Shown: one piece after another, positions 22,966-36,600 of the stretch
Position numbering within the stretch: position 1 is the first letter of the stretch
Layout of the letters: every line of letters begins with the position of its first letter
From: Epinephelus fuscoguttatus
Lineage: Eukaryota > Chordata > Actinopteri > Perciformes > Serranidae
Assembly: GCF_011397635.1 (NCBI RefSeq)
Contig: NC_064775.1
Span: forward strand, 15,575,452 to 15,639,451
Direction: 5' to 3'
DNA length: 64,000 nt
Notes under the pieces: model-generated
What the model was told of the DNA's origin: nothing
The model's database searches: none
What the model saw: the letters and a program-made list of their open reading frames with translations, nothing else
Made by a program: the position numbers and the translations under genes

Positions 22966-25900
22966 AGTCCTTTTTCACGACCTGTGGCTGTGAAATTATC
23001 CAGTCATTCAGGAGCAAAAGCAAAGAGCCAAAAATTTTATTGCATGTTTATCATCTTTAATGCTTGCGCTACAAAGGTTAGCAGAACTACCTGCAGCCTC
23101 CGTGGTCTCTGTTGAAACTGCTGTGACACATTAACAAATGTTTGGACACTGCAGCAGTGTTTCCGCAGCCCTTCATCAAAGTTTTACAAAGTTTACACAC
23201 TGCAGAGGTTTTTGTGAAACTCTCCATTTTTCTTCCAGAAGCTGACATTATTGGACTTTAGAGTTGGGAGACAGAAATTGAGAATCTCTGAGTTGTTGTT
23301 TTTTTTTTCGTGTGTGTCTGCAAGCTCCAGAGACAGATACTGATCTTAAGATTTTAAAGCATGCTTGCAAAATTAAAGCAACATGGAAGTTGAGTGTTTT
23401 TGTGAGCCTCCCTTCTTTATTTCAAGAACTTTCTATTCAAGCACTCTTGGCTTTGTCTTCAGACAAACTGAAGCAGTAGAACATTTCAGTCTTTTCAGGA
23501 GCCAAAGGGATGGCCCTCCCATGGTGTGTGTCACTTGGATACCTTCACTGCTTATAGATGAATGAGTTGATTCGATGGAGTGGAGAGTAAAGCATGGATG
23601 AATCTCCTTTGTGGCCATGTGACCACTAAGCTCACTAAGTTTGAATGCGCCAACAGGGCAGCCATACTGACACTGTGAAGGTGCTATTTCTTATTCTGTC
23701 AGGATGAGTGAAACCCCTTCAGTCATTTCTTACAAATCAGCCATTATTGGGAATTATATGTCATGATCTGATGACAAAAGATACACAAAGACCTTGAAAA
23801 TGCTTAATAACACTTACACCAGGATTACACAGGCTACAAAATGAGCATGCTGAGACATTGGGTTACATGTTAAGTGTGCTTCATTAAAATCCTGACAAAT
23901 CCTCTTTACTAAGGTGATATATGACAGGGAAATTAATTACAAGTAATTATTTCCTCATTCAGAAGCCTGGTAAGTTGTTCCTCCGTGGCATTAAAAATAA
24001 AAGGAGGGAGTCCAGCGTTTGACCTTTGTGTATCAGCCTCTTGTCTAAACTCTCTTGTACTTGGACGTCAGCCAAATATCATTAAAAGAAACAGTGAATC
24101 CACCCCACCTCCCCACACCGAAAAAACCTGGGATCCCAAATTCCTCCTTAAATAAAGACGGCTCACAAAACAACAGCTGCTACCAGAAGCAAACTCCTAA
24201 AAATTTCTCTGACTGTTACAGCAGCAGCTCCCACATGACAGCAGGTCTCACCTATAAAGTAGTAATATTAATTACCAATAAAGTCAGTTCGGTTGGAGCA
24301 AACGGACACTGAGAGGGCATCCAAAGTCTCTCCATCAAAATATTCAGAGAGGACCATTTCCGAGGCAGTGTTCTCAGCTCCTTCCTACCGGGGTGAATGG
24401 CCTCTCTGTGCAACCTGCCAACTATCTGCCAATGGCTGCTCTCTTTTACAAGTGAATAGACTGAGTTTAGCCACAGTTAAAAAGACACACTAACGTGCCA
24501 TGGCTGCGCCACAATGGCCGCTCGGGTAATTTGCCAAACCTAATGATGCCGGTTTGGCCCCGGCTAGAGGAGGTAGAGAGCAGGAATCCTAAAGAGGCAC
24601 ACAGCTGCACCGATCCCTCTCTTCCTATCTCCACTCGCTCTTCTCCGTCTCTCTCTGTTCTCTTATCATCAACTCTATTTCTTATGCTGTCTGGGAGAAA
24701 GACATAATGACAGGGCGTAATAACCAAATGCATACCTTTTGCTTTCTCTGAAATGCTTCACCATCAGGACATTCTGCCTCTGGAGGAAAGTCATTAGACA
24801 TGACTGAAAATGTCTGCCCAATCATCCCTTACAATACCTGCCATGCACCGCACAGCAGACGCACACAGTTGGGAGAACGCTGGTGAATATGTTGCAGCAT
24901 TTAGCAGCTAAAAAGACAGATATTTCCCTCAGGAGTTGCTGGAACACAATACAGAGCAAAAAGGAGACTGAATATTGGACTTAGATTAATCCACTGCTGA
25001 TTTAAAAGCACGGGCCAGACAATGTGACAGAGCCCACAAGGAAAAAAAAAAATCACAGGGGAAAAAAATATGCTTGACTTTGTGCGGTGCTCTGGCCTGT
25101 ACCTTTTGATGTTGCCATTTCGGTATTGCCAATAAATGGGCTTAAAATGATTAGATGACTTGTAGTTGGTGCCCTAACAGTCATAAAATTAAACGTCAGT
25201 CATGAGTGCTTTCTGATTCATTGTTCTTGTTTGCTAATAAGGCGTGGCTGATGTTTGTCCAGGTTTGACAGGTTGTGAAGGTGCCTTTTTTTCTAGTTTT
25301 AGGTGGCAGAAGTGAAAATTAGTTACACTCAATACTAGTTGTGTTATGGTCTCAGTGTGATGGAGACAGCTAAAGTTGCCTGATATCAAACAGAATCATC
25401 AACTCATCAGCGTTTTCCATCTTCAGTCAGACACTGTGTTCACTCTCACAGATTTACAAGGGGGAGGGGGGTTGAATTTTACCTAACCAATCACTAGAGA
25501 CCAACATACTGGCCTCAATCTAACATCATTTTAAGTCCACACTGATGCCAACATACCTATTTTAGCAGGGTTTTAAGAGTACAGCCGAGCAAAGCAAAAC
25601 AAACTACGATGTCAGGTGATAATGACAAGATATGTCAACTGAAAACTGCCTTGATAGCAGCGTCTATCTCGTCTATAGTGCTCGCCATCTTTGTTATTAC
25701 TCCTCATTGGTTCTGGCACCCTGCTTGACAATGCTTGACAACAGCTAGACAATGCTGTTAGTCCTGCCTGTGGCGGTGACTGGTTAATCGTGAGTCCCCC
25801 AGCAGCACTCACTGTTTGTTTTAACTTAAAAACTGCCGTTTCATGTCATGATGCCAGACCAGAATCAGTCAACTCGAACCCAGTTGGAGAACTGTTAGAT

Positions 25901-28132
25901 ACAAAATAGGACATAGGCTTTACAGGACATTGTCCCTGCGGAGGGCTGTGAACAAATCGTAGCCCTAGGGCACATGGTACTTTAATGCCATCTTGCATTT
26001 ATCAGGTGGCCAGAAACACAGCTCTGTAAAGTGTGAATGAAGTGTGTTTTAAGATGATTTAAGAAGGCAATTGAGCTAACATGAGTCTTTGGTGGAGAGA
26101 CTTGAATTCAGAAGATGTACGGTTGTATTTTTCGGTTTAATAATGAAATAAGTGGAAGAATTATTAGACTGAAAAAGCTAAGGGAGCTTGCGCAACATCA
26201 TAAACTTGCCGGTCGGGAGGGGAGTTGGGTAACACTGCACACAAATACCATCAAATACGAAATATCCGAGGAAATTTCAGGAAGGCATGAAGGTATAAAA
26301 AAATTCATATTACCCAAGCCTAGCTCAGAGTGAAATGATGTATTTGCCTCAAATTTAAATAGACAATAGCTGTAATCAACAAAAAAGACACTCTGCAGAG
26401 GCTATAAATCCTCATCATCACATGACTGATGTTCCATCTTAAGGTCATGTGATGATGCCAACTGAGCCATCTCCTTGACAACTGGCCAAGCTCCATCAAA
26501 GTTCAAGTATTCTTATCATGTTATCAAAGAAGCGGTCGTCTCCCTCCAACAATGCCCATTAAATATATTTAAAAAATCACACAAGTAAAAGCAAAATCTG
26601 AATCTAAGACTTAATTAGTACAAGTCAAGATACAGGGCTTAAATATAAACAAATGATGAAAGTAATATAAATTTGTGCAGTGGTACGTAAATGAATAAGT
26701 GGAATTTAAACAGGAACGTCGCAAGTTTATATGCATATTGAGATGAGATAAGATGAGATGAGGTTCAAAACTGTTCCCAAAACTAATGAGTTCAGCTCTG
26801 ACAGTCTTCAAAACAGAGTCCCAAATAAGCTTCGCAGAGGTAATATGATGTATAGCTATTGTATTGGATTTAATTAGATTTTAACAGTGTTTACACAATA
26901 CTGTCCAACCCATGAGGAGGTTTTGTAAATGGAAGAAAAATATTCCAGGCATTATTTCTTAAGTGTATCTAATTATGGTGTGCTGCAGAATACAAATGAT
27001 TGCTTTGAGTTTTATTATCTCAGTATGATGGTGAGTTTGTGTTCCAGAGCTCTTCTTGCATTTATTCTTAAATGTACCTTTGAGTGGATGTTTTGCTTTT
27101 CGTTCTGCTGCCCAGTACAAAAAAGTGCAAGTCTGGGTCAATCTAATACTATCATACCAGCTGTCTTTGTCTGTGAAACTCTTGGGTGACTAACAGTTGT
27201 AGTACATCAACGATTAATCCATTGCATCTAATTAACTGATGCTGTTGTCATGGAGAGGGAGCTCATAAAATCTAGTCCTTATTACAGACTAAAGCACATG
27301 TGAGAGGATTACTGTGATGCCAGATATGACTAGTGTTTTCCAGTCATGCTCCTAACTCACTCTCAATAAAAATGCCATAAAAAGAAAACCAAATTAAAGA
27401 TCTGTAAGTCTATCTTGATCCTATTAGTCATCTATGAGGGTGCAAGCAATTATTTTTGGGGAAAATGAGAGAATAATTGCAATTTTTACATACAAATTGC
27501 CAGGTGCTGCTTCTAGTCAAAAATATTCCCCAGTATCCGAGGTTATAATCAGTGCAACATGTGGCTCCCACTTGACAAAAAGCCAATTGTGCTTATATTG
27601 AATAGTCCGGCTCCAGAAATTACACCCATTCAGACATAATGTTAGAATCCAGACTGGAGCTATTGATCCAAGCTTTTCCTCTGTCTCTCCTCTGCCTTTC
27701 TCTCCTAAACCATCCCCATGCCAATTTCAGCACCCATGCCTCCGACAGAACAAAGGAAATATCCACTACACATTACCTGAACACCCCCCACCCCACCCCA
27801 CCTCCTAATGTTAACACATGTCTGTCCATGCAACATGTAGTCTCCGCAGGGAGACAGAGCGACATGCGCTGAGGATGGGAATGAAAGGGTAGCAGGGAGG
27901 GAGGGAGAGGTCGGGGGTCATGTTATAGATCATTAAATCAGAAACTAGCCTCAAAGGGGGGTAAAAAGACAAACTGACAGACAGGCAGAAAAACAGCCAC
28001 AAAAAGTGGGCGACTTCGACACAAAGCCAGAAAGGACACAACACAAAAGAATAAGTAATTGCACTGAAACAGCCAACCTCCACACACACTGCACACAGAG
28101 ATACATGCGGGAAAATAAACTTACTTGCTCAC
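22966..28132. other. Gene desert between sema5b and ipo5, part 1
   Basis: I read this stretch on both strands and see no exon with splice support, no RNA gene and no TIR pair I can close. Scattered low-complexity runs occur, such as the A/G-rich run near 27890-27920. The 24490-24720 segment is GC-richer and unique-looking but has no recognised function. Confidence 0.4.
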
Positions 28133-28283
28133 CATCACCAAACTGATCCGGGAGACAAACGGCCGGCACAGATCCTTCACATGGTGAGAGGGAAAGAAAG
28201 AGGTATGAGAACTTGTTACACATCGGCACACAGTGGCACGCTGACCAGAGTGTGTGCAGGGAGGTGGAGGGGGGGAGTGAAGG

Positions 28284-28300
28284 GGTGTGTGTGTGTGTGT
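28284..28300. repeat. Short (GT)n run in G-rich tract
   Basis: A GT dinucleotide run inside a purine/G-rich stretch (about 28255-28325). It lies roughly 110 bp from the weak candidate minus-strand exon at 28133-28174. Confidence 0.6.
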
Positions 28301-29817
28301 GATGGGGGAGACGGAGGGGGGGGAGCAAAGCATTCCTGTTTGTGCAGAGCAAACTTAACTCTCTGAATAGAGAGGGATGTCTGCCCTGTGTGCGTGTGTG
28401 TGTCTGGATTGTTATCCTAAGGAGATCCAGTTTTAAATTTAGGCAAAAATTAGGTCAGATTAAGGTTGTTAACGGCCAAACCGGCTGCCAGTGACATCCT
28501 CGCCGCAATGGATTCAGAGGGCCAAAAAAGTAACATCCAAGAATCCAAGGAAACTGCAAATACCTTGTTGATAACACGATATTTCAAACATTTAATCTGA
28601 CTTTGCTATTTCATTCTGGCCTTGCCTTTAGTGGCAGCAAACGACTTTTCAAGTGGTTTTACTGCTGCAGACAAATGTTCAATGTTGGAATAAAGTCATG
28701 AGAGTTTTATCTTTGTGTGCTGCTCTGATCTCAATCGTTCGGTGTAAGTTGGTCAGAAAACTCTTTTTCTTATCTTGATGCTCCAGTAAAATCAAACATG
28801 TTTATGTAATTGAAAGTTTTTAGTCTTGGCTCCGACAAATGCTGAAGTGCAGTGACGTGAACACTGTCAATAACCAATAGCTGAGCTCTCCCCAGCACCA
28901 AACAGGAAGCAGCAAGCCAATTCATGACATTTTAGATCAGTTTCTCTGAAGCCTATTTGCACTGAACAGACAGCTTGAATCATGCGTACACTGAAGTTAC
29001 TGTTAAGGAAATTTCCCATGAAATTTCATGGGATATAAATTAGTCAAACTAGGCTATATCATCATGGATAGAGGCCACATAACACTTTTTTTGCTCCAGT
29101 TTTACAACCACTTCCAGTCAAAACATTTTCCTATGAGAAACTCTCTGCTGTGAGAAGAGCACAGCCTCTTTAAGTGCAAACCAGAACCCTAAAAATGTAG
29201 GTTTACTTATAACAATTAAAAGACATTGAGTAAATGAGCTGCTGAAAACTGTTAGCTAACTTCTTTAAACCAACTATCAACATCTGAATCAGTACACATA
29301 AAGTGATCTGAGGTTAATTCTAAATCATTTGGATACAAAATGAGTCTCAGTGTTGGTCGAGCACAGCTGCAGTATCATCAACGTGCAAATGAACGAGGAT
29401 GCAGAGTCAATAGCAAATGCCATTAGCTCAGACAAACATTTTGTTTGTCTAAACAAAGAAACCCCGTCTGGCCTCCAGAGTCACCTGATGGCCAGCAGAA
29501 AGAGTCACACTGTTTGCTGGTACAGTCGATTGACTGTGACCCATCAAAGACAAAAAGCGTCTACTCCCTGTATGTGTTGACTGAGTTCCTTTAAGTCCTT
29601 CAGGTTCATTCAAATTAAGCTCTTTAATTGCACTTTTTTTCCTCATGCTGGAAAGGTTTTTTGTTTGTGATATATTTGTAATATTTACTTAAGCACACTA
29701 GTGCAATGGTGACATGCTTCAGTTGTGTATTATCCCTGAACGCAGCTTTCACAGTGAGTAGTGGAGATTATAGGGATGGCTGCAACCAACACCAGGAAGA
29801 AGAAGATTTTTCTTTTA

Positions 29818-30599
29818 TTAAAGGAAGAGCTTAGATCTTTTGATGGTGGTCAATATATTACCTACAAGAGATAGCAGTTGGCTTGTCCCCAGTTTGGAGA
29901 AGCAGACAGAAATGCTGACACGGACACTAAGCAACATACTACTGTGGACGGGGCAGCAGCAAAAGATATTTGAACCACCAAATCACTATTGGTTTATGTG
30001 TATGCTACATATAGAACATTTTCACCTCTTTAACTTGCGGTCAGACAGTAATTTCTGAAGGGTAACTGAAGCCACTCTCTTCAAAACCAGACTCCATAGA
30101 GAAAAACAGTAATTTAACATCACTGAACACAGGAGCTGCCGGTCTACCACCACCTTGATCAGTTAGTTTGTTGTGTTATTGTGTGACGGGTTAATTCTGA
30201 TTCATCAAAGTCACACATAACACAAACTAACTAACAGATCAAGGCAGTGGAAGACCAGCAGCTCCTGTTTTCAGTCATGTTAAATTGCTGTCTTTGTCAA
30301 TGGGGTCTTGTGGCTTCGACGAGAGCATAGATGGGAGACTCAAGCTCCCCGTCCAAAGGGCTGTCTACAGCAACGTAAGAAAGTAAAAATATCCTCAGTG
30401 TAGTGTACACTTAAACTTTTATTTTTTTTTTTTAGCTGGCTAAAATACATCCGCAGCAGTGCTTTTCTTTTCTTTTGTGTCGTACTCCTGCCTAATTATC
30501 CAAACCAGGGACACGCCGTCCAACATCTACTGTAATGTACTGACTATGGCTAAGTACCTCACACAACCCCACCTTAAAAGATCTGAACTATCCATTTAA
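29818..30599. mobile_element. TIR element, family A copy 2, with inverted duplication
   Basis: It starts TTAAAGGAAGAGCTTAGATC and ends CTGAACTATCCATTTAA, matching the family A ends at 2929-3895. The middle holds an extra inverted duplication. The block at about 30105-30186 (GAACACAGGAGCTGCCGGTC onward) recurs as its reverse complement at about 30209-30292. The copy at 40299-40770 has only one orientation, so the duplication arose in this copy or its lineage. Confidence 0.6.
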
Positions 30600-30724
30600 T
30601 ACATGCAAGATCAGTCTAACATTCCATATTTACAGAGGAGAACCCTCGAACTATTTTAGATCTCAAAATGCAAAGCGTCATCAACATTCAGTGATAATCT
30701 AAAGTGCCATATCATAGCCAGCTG

Positions 30725-30790
30725 GATTTGGTTGAGTTTCTTGAAGACGTTTCACTTCTCATCCAAGAAGATTCACTTCTAAACTGAATT
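30725..30790. repeat. 'GAAGACGTTTC' dispersed repeat fragment
   Basis: Contains TTGAAGACGTTTCACTTCTC followed by ATCCAAGAAG, a phrase found in many fish interspersed repeats. Only this fragment is visible. Confidence 0.4.
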
Positions 30791-31974
30791 GAATCGGTAT
30801 AATTGCACTTTTTTCCCTCAAAAAGTTGTAAGTGTACCTTTAGTTTGGACTATTTTATCACATATACAGTGTTTGTATGCCACAGAGATACATTTTCTCT
30901 CTGTTTTCACCTTCTGTCCACTGCACACAGTGTCTGAGTATTTCAAAGATGGCCTCTTAAGTGGATAAGTCTGGTGACGGCGCCTTGGGCTTTGTGGCAT
31001 GGAAGGAGAAAAGAGAGCTTTTGGAAGGAGACTAGGTGAGCTTGGTCAGGGAGGGAGATCTTCACACTTCAAACACTACAGTGGACACATGTCCTTTTCA
31101 CACATGATGCTTCCAAATTAACTGTCTTAACATGGACAAACTCTGTGTCAACAAGCAGAAGGTGTGACAGGTTTTCATACTGTTGACAGCGACACTAGCC
31201 ATGCCTGGCTACACAAGTGCCAATCTGAGAAGGCGAAGGGGTGACCTCCTATTCAGCAAATTAATGGCACTAATAAATCATATCCACTGAAAAACGACAG
31301 GATCGTTTAGCTTCCCGTGTGCCCAGCAGAGCATAAGAGATAAATAACACTTCCCGGCCTCATCCCCAACCTTTACAGAACAGGACATTCATCTCTCTCA
31401 GCCTCAGTCTTACCACAGCAGCGTACCAAACCCCCCTGAGACGATGAATGGCTCGTTCCTGTGCAAACTTCTGAATGACCTCCTCCGGCTCTGTTTTTAC
31501 AGCCCTCCTGTCACTGCTGAGGCTGAATGATTACAGGCACAGTGAGACGCAGGGGGGTGCTGAGCGAAAACCAAGCCACGATCGGTGAGAGATGGCCAGG
31601 TTTGAGCATTACAGAGAACACTTCAGGGGAGCAAAAAGACGGCCCCCAAGCTGTCAACTTAACGAGTGAATATGATAGTGACTTCTATATCACCTTGTAT
31701 GATTCTGAAAATTTATCACTTCAAGTTTAGAGCATATTCAGCTACTTCTGATGGCCTCTAAATGCCAGCGTCTTTTGAAAAGCTCAAAATATTTATGGTG
31801 CATCCACCTCTGAGCACATTAGGTTAAACTCAAGTAGCTGTTACGAGCATTTTTGTACCATTTGTGGTGTACGTGTTTGATTATCTGTCCTTTATAGCGA
31901 TCATCATTAAAAAAAAAAAAGCGTAAAATTAAGCATTAAAGCATCCTCCATCTTCCCATAATGTTTACCAAGTA

Positions 31975-33160
31975 GGCTTTAGGAGCTCAAACTTAAACCT
32001 GGACCCTATTTGCTGATGTTTTTGTGTCTAAGTTATTCATGGAGACAAATTTTTTAAAACTAGACCAGTAGTAAGAGAGAGTGCTGCAGCCAGCTGAAAA
32101 AAAGGCTGCAATCTAACCACTCAGGACAACTATGTGCCATCAGTGTAAGTCCACTGAAAGTGGTTGTTTTGCCACTGACAGGCTCATACCGTTATTCTAA
32201 GTGTCTGACAACATTATGAAAGGATCCCTACAGAGATAGACCTTTTTGTTTAAGAGTAAGATCCTTTTGTTTCAGCAGAAACAGCCCCAAAATTGCTATC
32301 ACCAAACCCACCAGACTTAAATAAACAATAGTTTTATCAGTATAAAACACACTTCAAACACTGGTTCATCTTTCCACTGTTCCAACAATCACCATAAATA
32401 CCAAAAATAGCAAGTTTGTGCATTTAATTCTTCTCAGGCAGGCTCAGGCGTTTGGTGTTGCCGGAGCCCACAGGAACGATGCTCCGCTACGCTTTTTTTT
32501 CTCCAAGTGACAATAACAATATATGCAGTTCACACAACCCAGCCGAAATTAATATATCTTTTTAATGCTTGGAGATCCACTCATTACTGAAAGTGTAAGT
32601 CATATAAAAACTAATTAATGGTCAAAGATGTCACAATGACATTTAAGGTATGTTGATGGATTCATGTCATCAACTCATGCATTTAGTAACATTACAAGTT
32701 ACCAAGAGGCAGCAAAACATCCTTCATTTTATAGTTACAGTCTACTTATATATGTATAATTCCCCATTGTATGATCAGTGGTTACATAAGTCTCAAACCA
32801 GCCACAACTCAGCCCTGAGCAGAGTGACCATCCGCTATTGATCAATCAACTGACTGCAGTGTTCACAGCTCCACCTGTTAGTACCAGATCTGTGTGCTAG
32901 GTACCCCAACAGAGGGGGGTCCAAAATGGGGATGGTACTGAACACTTCCATTGGTACCATCCACAACTTTTCAAAATGGAAAAAAGTGAGCCGAACTGAA
33001 CTGAACCGTACTGTACTGCTTTGTGGAAATGGGGCAGGACTACTGGATGGTGCAAGTGATGACAAGCCCAGTTTTAAAGGCTGTTGTTCCTATAAGCCAC
33101 TTCGACAAAAAACATGGGAAAGTAGGGTCCAGGTTGAAAAATACTGAAGTTATCCTTTAC
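31975..33160. mobile_element. TIR element, family D copy 2
   Basis: Shares the left-end phrase CTGGACCCTATTTG, the interior phrases AAGGATCCCTACAGAGA and GCCACTGACAGGCTCA, and the right-end phrase AAACATGGGAAAGTAGGGTC with copy 1 (22331-22965). It is longer than copy 1 because unrelated sequence lies between the shared blocks at about 32290-33090. Borders are approximate. Confidence 0.45.
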
Positions 33161-34956
33161 CATATATACAAAATGCTAATCACGTTTTTGCTGTCCTGTG
33201 TATTGTACACCCATCCACCTCTGGAGCTAAAACATCACACGTTCTGGATTAGAAAAGACATTGCTGGTGTATGTAATCAAGACAGGAAATGTACAGCTAA
33301 TCACAAACCTACTGTAAGTGTTTATATGAATTAAGCACATTAGTTAATCTCCAGTGACTTCCATTAATCCATGACCAGCTGCAAAGGAGGCCTACAGTGG
33401 TTACCCAACAACTCTTAACCCCCAAAAACCAGCACCTGACCTCCCACCGCCACCCTCCCACACGCGTCACAGCCCTCAATGGATGCCTTGTCCGGCACAT
33501 AGCGCTCCACTGTGAAACAGGTCTGTGTGTCACAAAGAAATATTGACTTTTAACGCTTCAAACATTCAGCTCGCTCCTTTTCTAAACAAACCTGGCTGTG
33601 TTGATTTTTTAAAACCCAGAAGTCACTGAGGTTTACCTTTCTACTGGAGCAATAAAACTGTGCTTACAGGAGTCTCACACACACACAAGTAGAGGAGCAG
33701 CGTCGAGGTTAGACAAGCAGCCCAGCGAGGACACTCAAGAGTAAATGGAGAGTTTAAAAATTCTGGGGAAAATGTTAATGTGAAAAGTTATGAGAAATAT
33801 GCTAAATATGACGCATCAAATTCCTCTAGGTTAGTGTAGGTCCAGGACGTGCTTTGCCTAACTTAACGTGAGCTATGAGCAGGGGGGAGCTGCTAGACTA
33901 GGCTGACCAATGTGGGGGAAAATCTTATTTACACTTCCTATGTTGTTTATTTACTTGTGCAGAAATAGAAATGTAAAAATGAGAGACTGTGGTTTTCAGA
34001 GCAGTTAGCCTTTGAGCTATTTCTTGACTGGGGGTTAGGTTAGCATCTCAAAACTCCTTACCAAAACTGTCACTCACTTGTGATTAAAAGATTGGTAGTT
34101 TGAATCTCTTAATGACTGCTCTGTGTTTCTACTATGCTAAAAGGCAAAATCTCAAATATTGTTCACAGACTGCGGCTTTCCACTGAGTTTTCCGAGAAAA
34201 TCACATAACTTTCCCTGAATAAATAAAGGTTAAACACACTCTCTCACACACACACACACACCATCTCAAAGACTAAATTCTGGGGTCTGTGAGTGGAGAA
34301 AACCTTAACGCCCGGCCGCCTGTCCATCAGCCCCTCAGCACTAAACTCGCTCTTTCTCTCCTCATCCATCTTTCTCTCCTTTTCCACTTCAGCCTGACCT
34401 CATGTGAAACTGCGGAGGTCTGTGGGTAACACACTCAGGCGTCCAGTTTAATGATTTAACGCCACTTCCATTTAGGGGGATATATTAGCAGCCAACACTT
34501 GTATGTAGTGAAAGCTCTTAGCGGCTCTGTTTCCAGTAAGCTGGTGTTTGAAAAGTGGTGGAAAATATAATAAAAAATAAATCTTCTGAACAGTAATGTC
34601 TTTGACCATAAAGTATCAATGAATACATCTAATATTTCCTGCATGGTTGGTCCTTGTCTGTTTATGACCACTTGCTAACTACTTTTTCTTAGAGGTTTCT
34701 GGATCTGTTTTTCATCCTCAGCCTTTGGCTTCCATTCATTTTACTGGGGTACGAACAAAAGCATGGCTGACAAAAAAAGGAAACATGATGGATTAAAGCT
34801 GATTAAACTGGTAATTACCTGCATTTTAGGTGCAAAATTGTCATGACCCTAGCTATTCGAGAGCCTTCACTTTGTCATATTTTAGAAAAGCACGGTAAGG
34901 GAGCCTAGTCTCTTAAATAGATTTATTAAGTTATTATTACCTAACAAAGTGAACAG
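33161..34956. other. Gene desert, part 2
   Basis: No exon, RNA gene or closable transposon found. A short (AC)n run lies near 34248-34260. Confidence 0.4.
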
Positions 34957-35624
34957 TAGGCATGGGCTGTGTCAAGGTATTAAGGTTTACTTGGGTATTT
35001 ATAAATCCCAAAGGTATTCAATACCGTCAAAAGAAGAGACGCTCCTCTTTTTAATAAACTGATACGAAGATGCTGTATTGAGGCGATGTGTTGTAGTACA
35101 CAGTACGCACCACCAGAGGTCAGTCTCTACTGGCAGAACAGGCAGCTGAGCTGAGAACGATGGCGACTGCGAGCGGTCAGAATAACATTACAGGACTAGT
35201 AAAAAAGAAAAATGTGTTGTCACATTTAACTTTATCTTGCGTTTATGCCTTCCAGCTACAAAAGCAACTCATTAGCCTCACGATTTTATTCAACAAATCA
35301 TCTCCGTTCAGCCCACCGATGTGTCGGTATGCACTATGGCAACAAGTGTCATTAGGTCCTCCAGCAAGAAGGGCGTTTATTTCCTATTTATTCATTATTC
35401 TATAGGCCATTAAGCACTTAAACCTAGCAACACTTGTCTAAGTAGACTAATTGCATATTAGAAACACAGCACTGTAACGATTTCAATCAACGATAGCTCA
35501 CCTTTATTGTTTTGTTGTTGTTGTTGTTTCATTTTTAACACAAAACTGTAATATACCATATACCCCGTTAAAAATGTCAGGAAAGTATGAAGATATGAGA
35601 CATTAAACTATTTACCCACGCCTA
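34957..35624. mobile_element. hAT-like TIR element
   Basis: Ends TAGGCATGGG and CCCACGCCTA are inverted repeats (8 of 10 match). The flanking octamers GTGAACAG (34949-34956) and GTAAATAG (35625-35632) match at 6 of 8 positions, consistent with an aged 8-bp hAT target-site duplication. An internal ATG-initiated open frame at 35160 may be a transposase remnant but has no domain I recognise. Confidence 0.45.
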
Positions 35625-36442
35625 GTAAATAGTGCATTCATCAGTAAAAATGTGAAATTAAGGGTTTAATACATCTTAAAACTGAGAAATACCATAGCAG
35701 AACAAAAAATGGGACAAGCGTTCCTCTAGTTTTGACAAGGAGGATGGAGATAATTCAGGTGTATGTGTTCATTATGATAGTTTAAATGTGAAGGCAAAAT
35801 ACTGAAGCAAATCACAACTGTATTAGCTTTTAACAGGATCAGCCAGTGTATTCTGACATTATCATCTAAAACTTATCATGCATAATTTACTGTGAAATGT
35901 GATTAATAGTTACTGCAGCTCTGCAAACTGCCACTTTAAACAGGTGGCATGCCAGTCTCCATTTAATCTGTATTCATACCTTAAAGAGTACTTTTTGTGT
36001 TTATGAATGCTGATGAAGCTTCTGCAGCTGACATTTTAATGTAACTTTTCGTGTAATTCCCAAAACCTTCCTCTGCACTAATACACCGCGGTGCAACAGC
36101 ATGATAGCACTGATATAAGAAGTACTTATTTTTCACTGTAGCACCAGAGCATGCGTTCCGATGTGTTTTTCAGAAATACATTTTACTGCATGAACTGCTG
36201 CACGGTACATGTAAGCCGAATTGGAGAGCGGACCCTAACCATGGGTTTATAAATGTTTTAAGGTTATTGATCGTTCCCTGAAAGCTCCGCACCATAAAAA
36301 CTTATTTTTTGAATTGAGTTCGGTGTTAAGTCTTTCACCGCCGGGACTAAATGGAATAAAAAGCGATAACAAGTGTGGTTCTGTCTCGCAAAAGCTCACT
36401 CGTGAAATTAAGTTTGTACAACTAAATGGTTCTCGAGCTTAC
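35625..36442. other. Intergenic, nothing recognised
   Basis: No exon or repeat structure that I can support. Confidence 0.4.
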
Positions 36443-36600
36443 CTTTCACTTTTTATTCATCGTGGAAGTCCTGCTGCGAGTTTAATCAGTCAGGTTTCAG
36501 AGACGGGAGGTGGTGCAGGTTCACAGCAGCCCGCTATCCAGAGGTCTGGACTCTGCTGCGGCTCTGTGAACGGGAACAAGTTACAGGTTTAATTCAGACC
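36443..36600 (-). other. Candidate noncoding first exon, minus strand
   Basis: A strong minus-strand donor (AAAG followed by GTAAGC) lies at 36442/36443, bordered by a comparatively GC-rich stretch without repeats. A divergent upstream start for sema5b would be expected somewhere in this interval. There is no TATA box and no transcript evidence, so this is only a candidate. Any open frame read here on the plus strand is probably chance. Confidence 0.2.

Noticed and set aside
27700..28360. Ser/Pro/Cys-rich minus-strand frames around 28 kb
   Set aside because: Low-complexity translations of purine/pyrimidine-rich and GT-repeat DNA; no domain or splice support.
36314..36592. Plus-strand open frame of 92 codons upstream of ipo5
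   Set aside because: No domain, no conserved motif and no splice partner; the same block carries a minus-strand donor instead.
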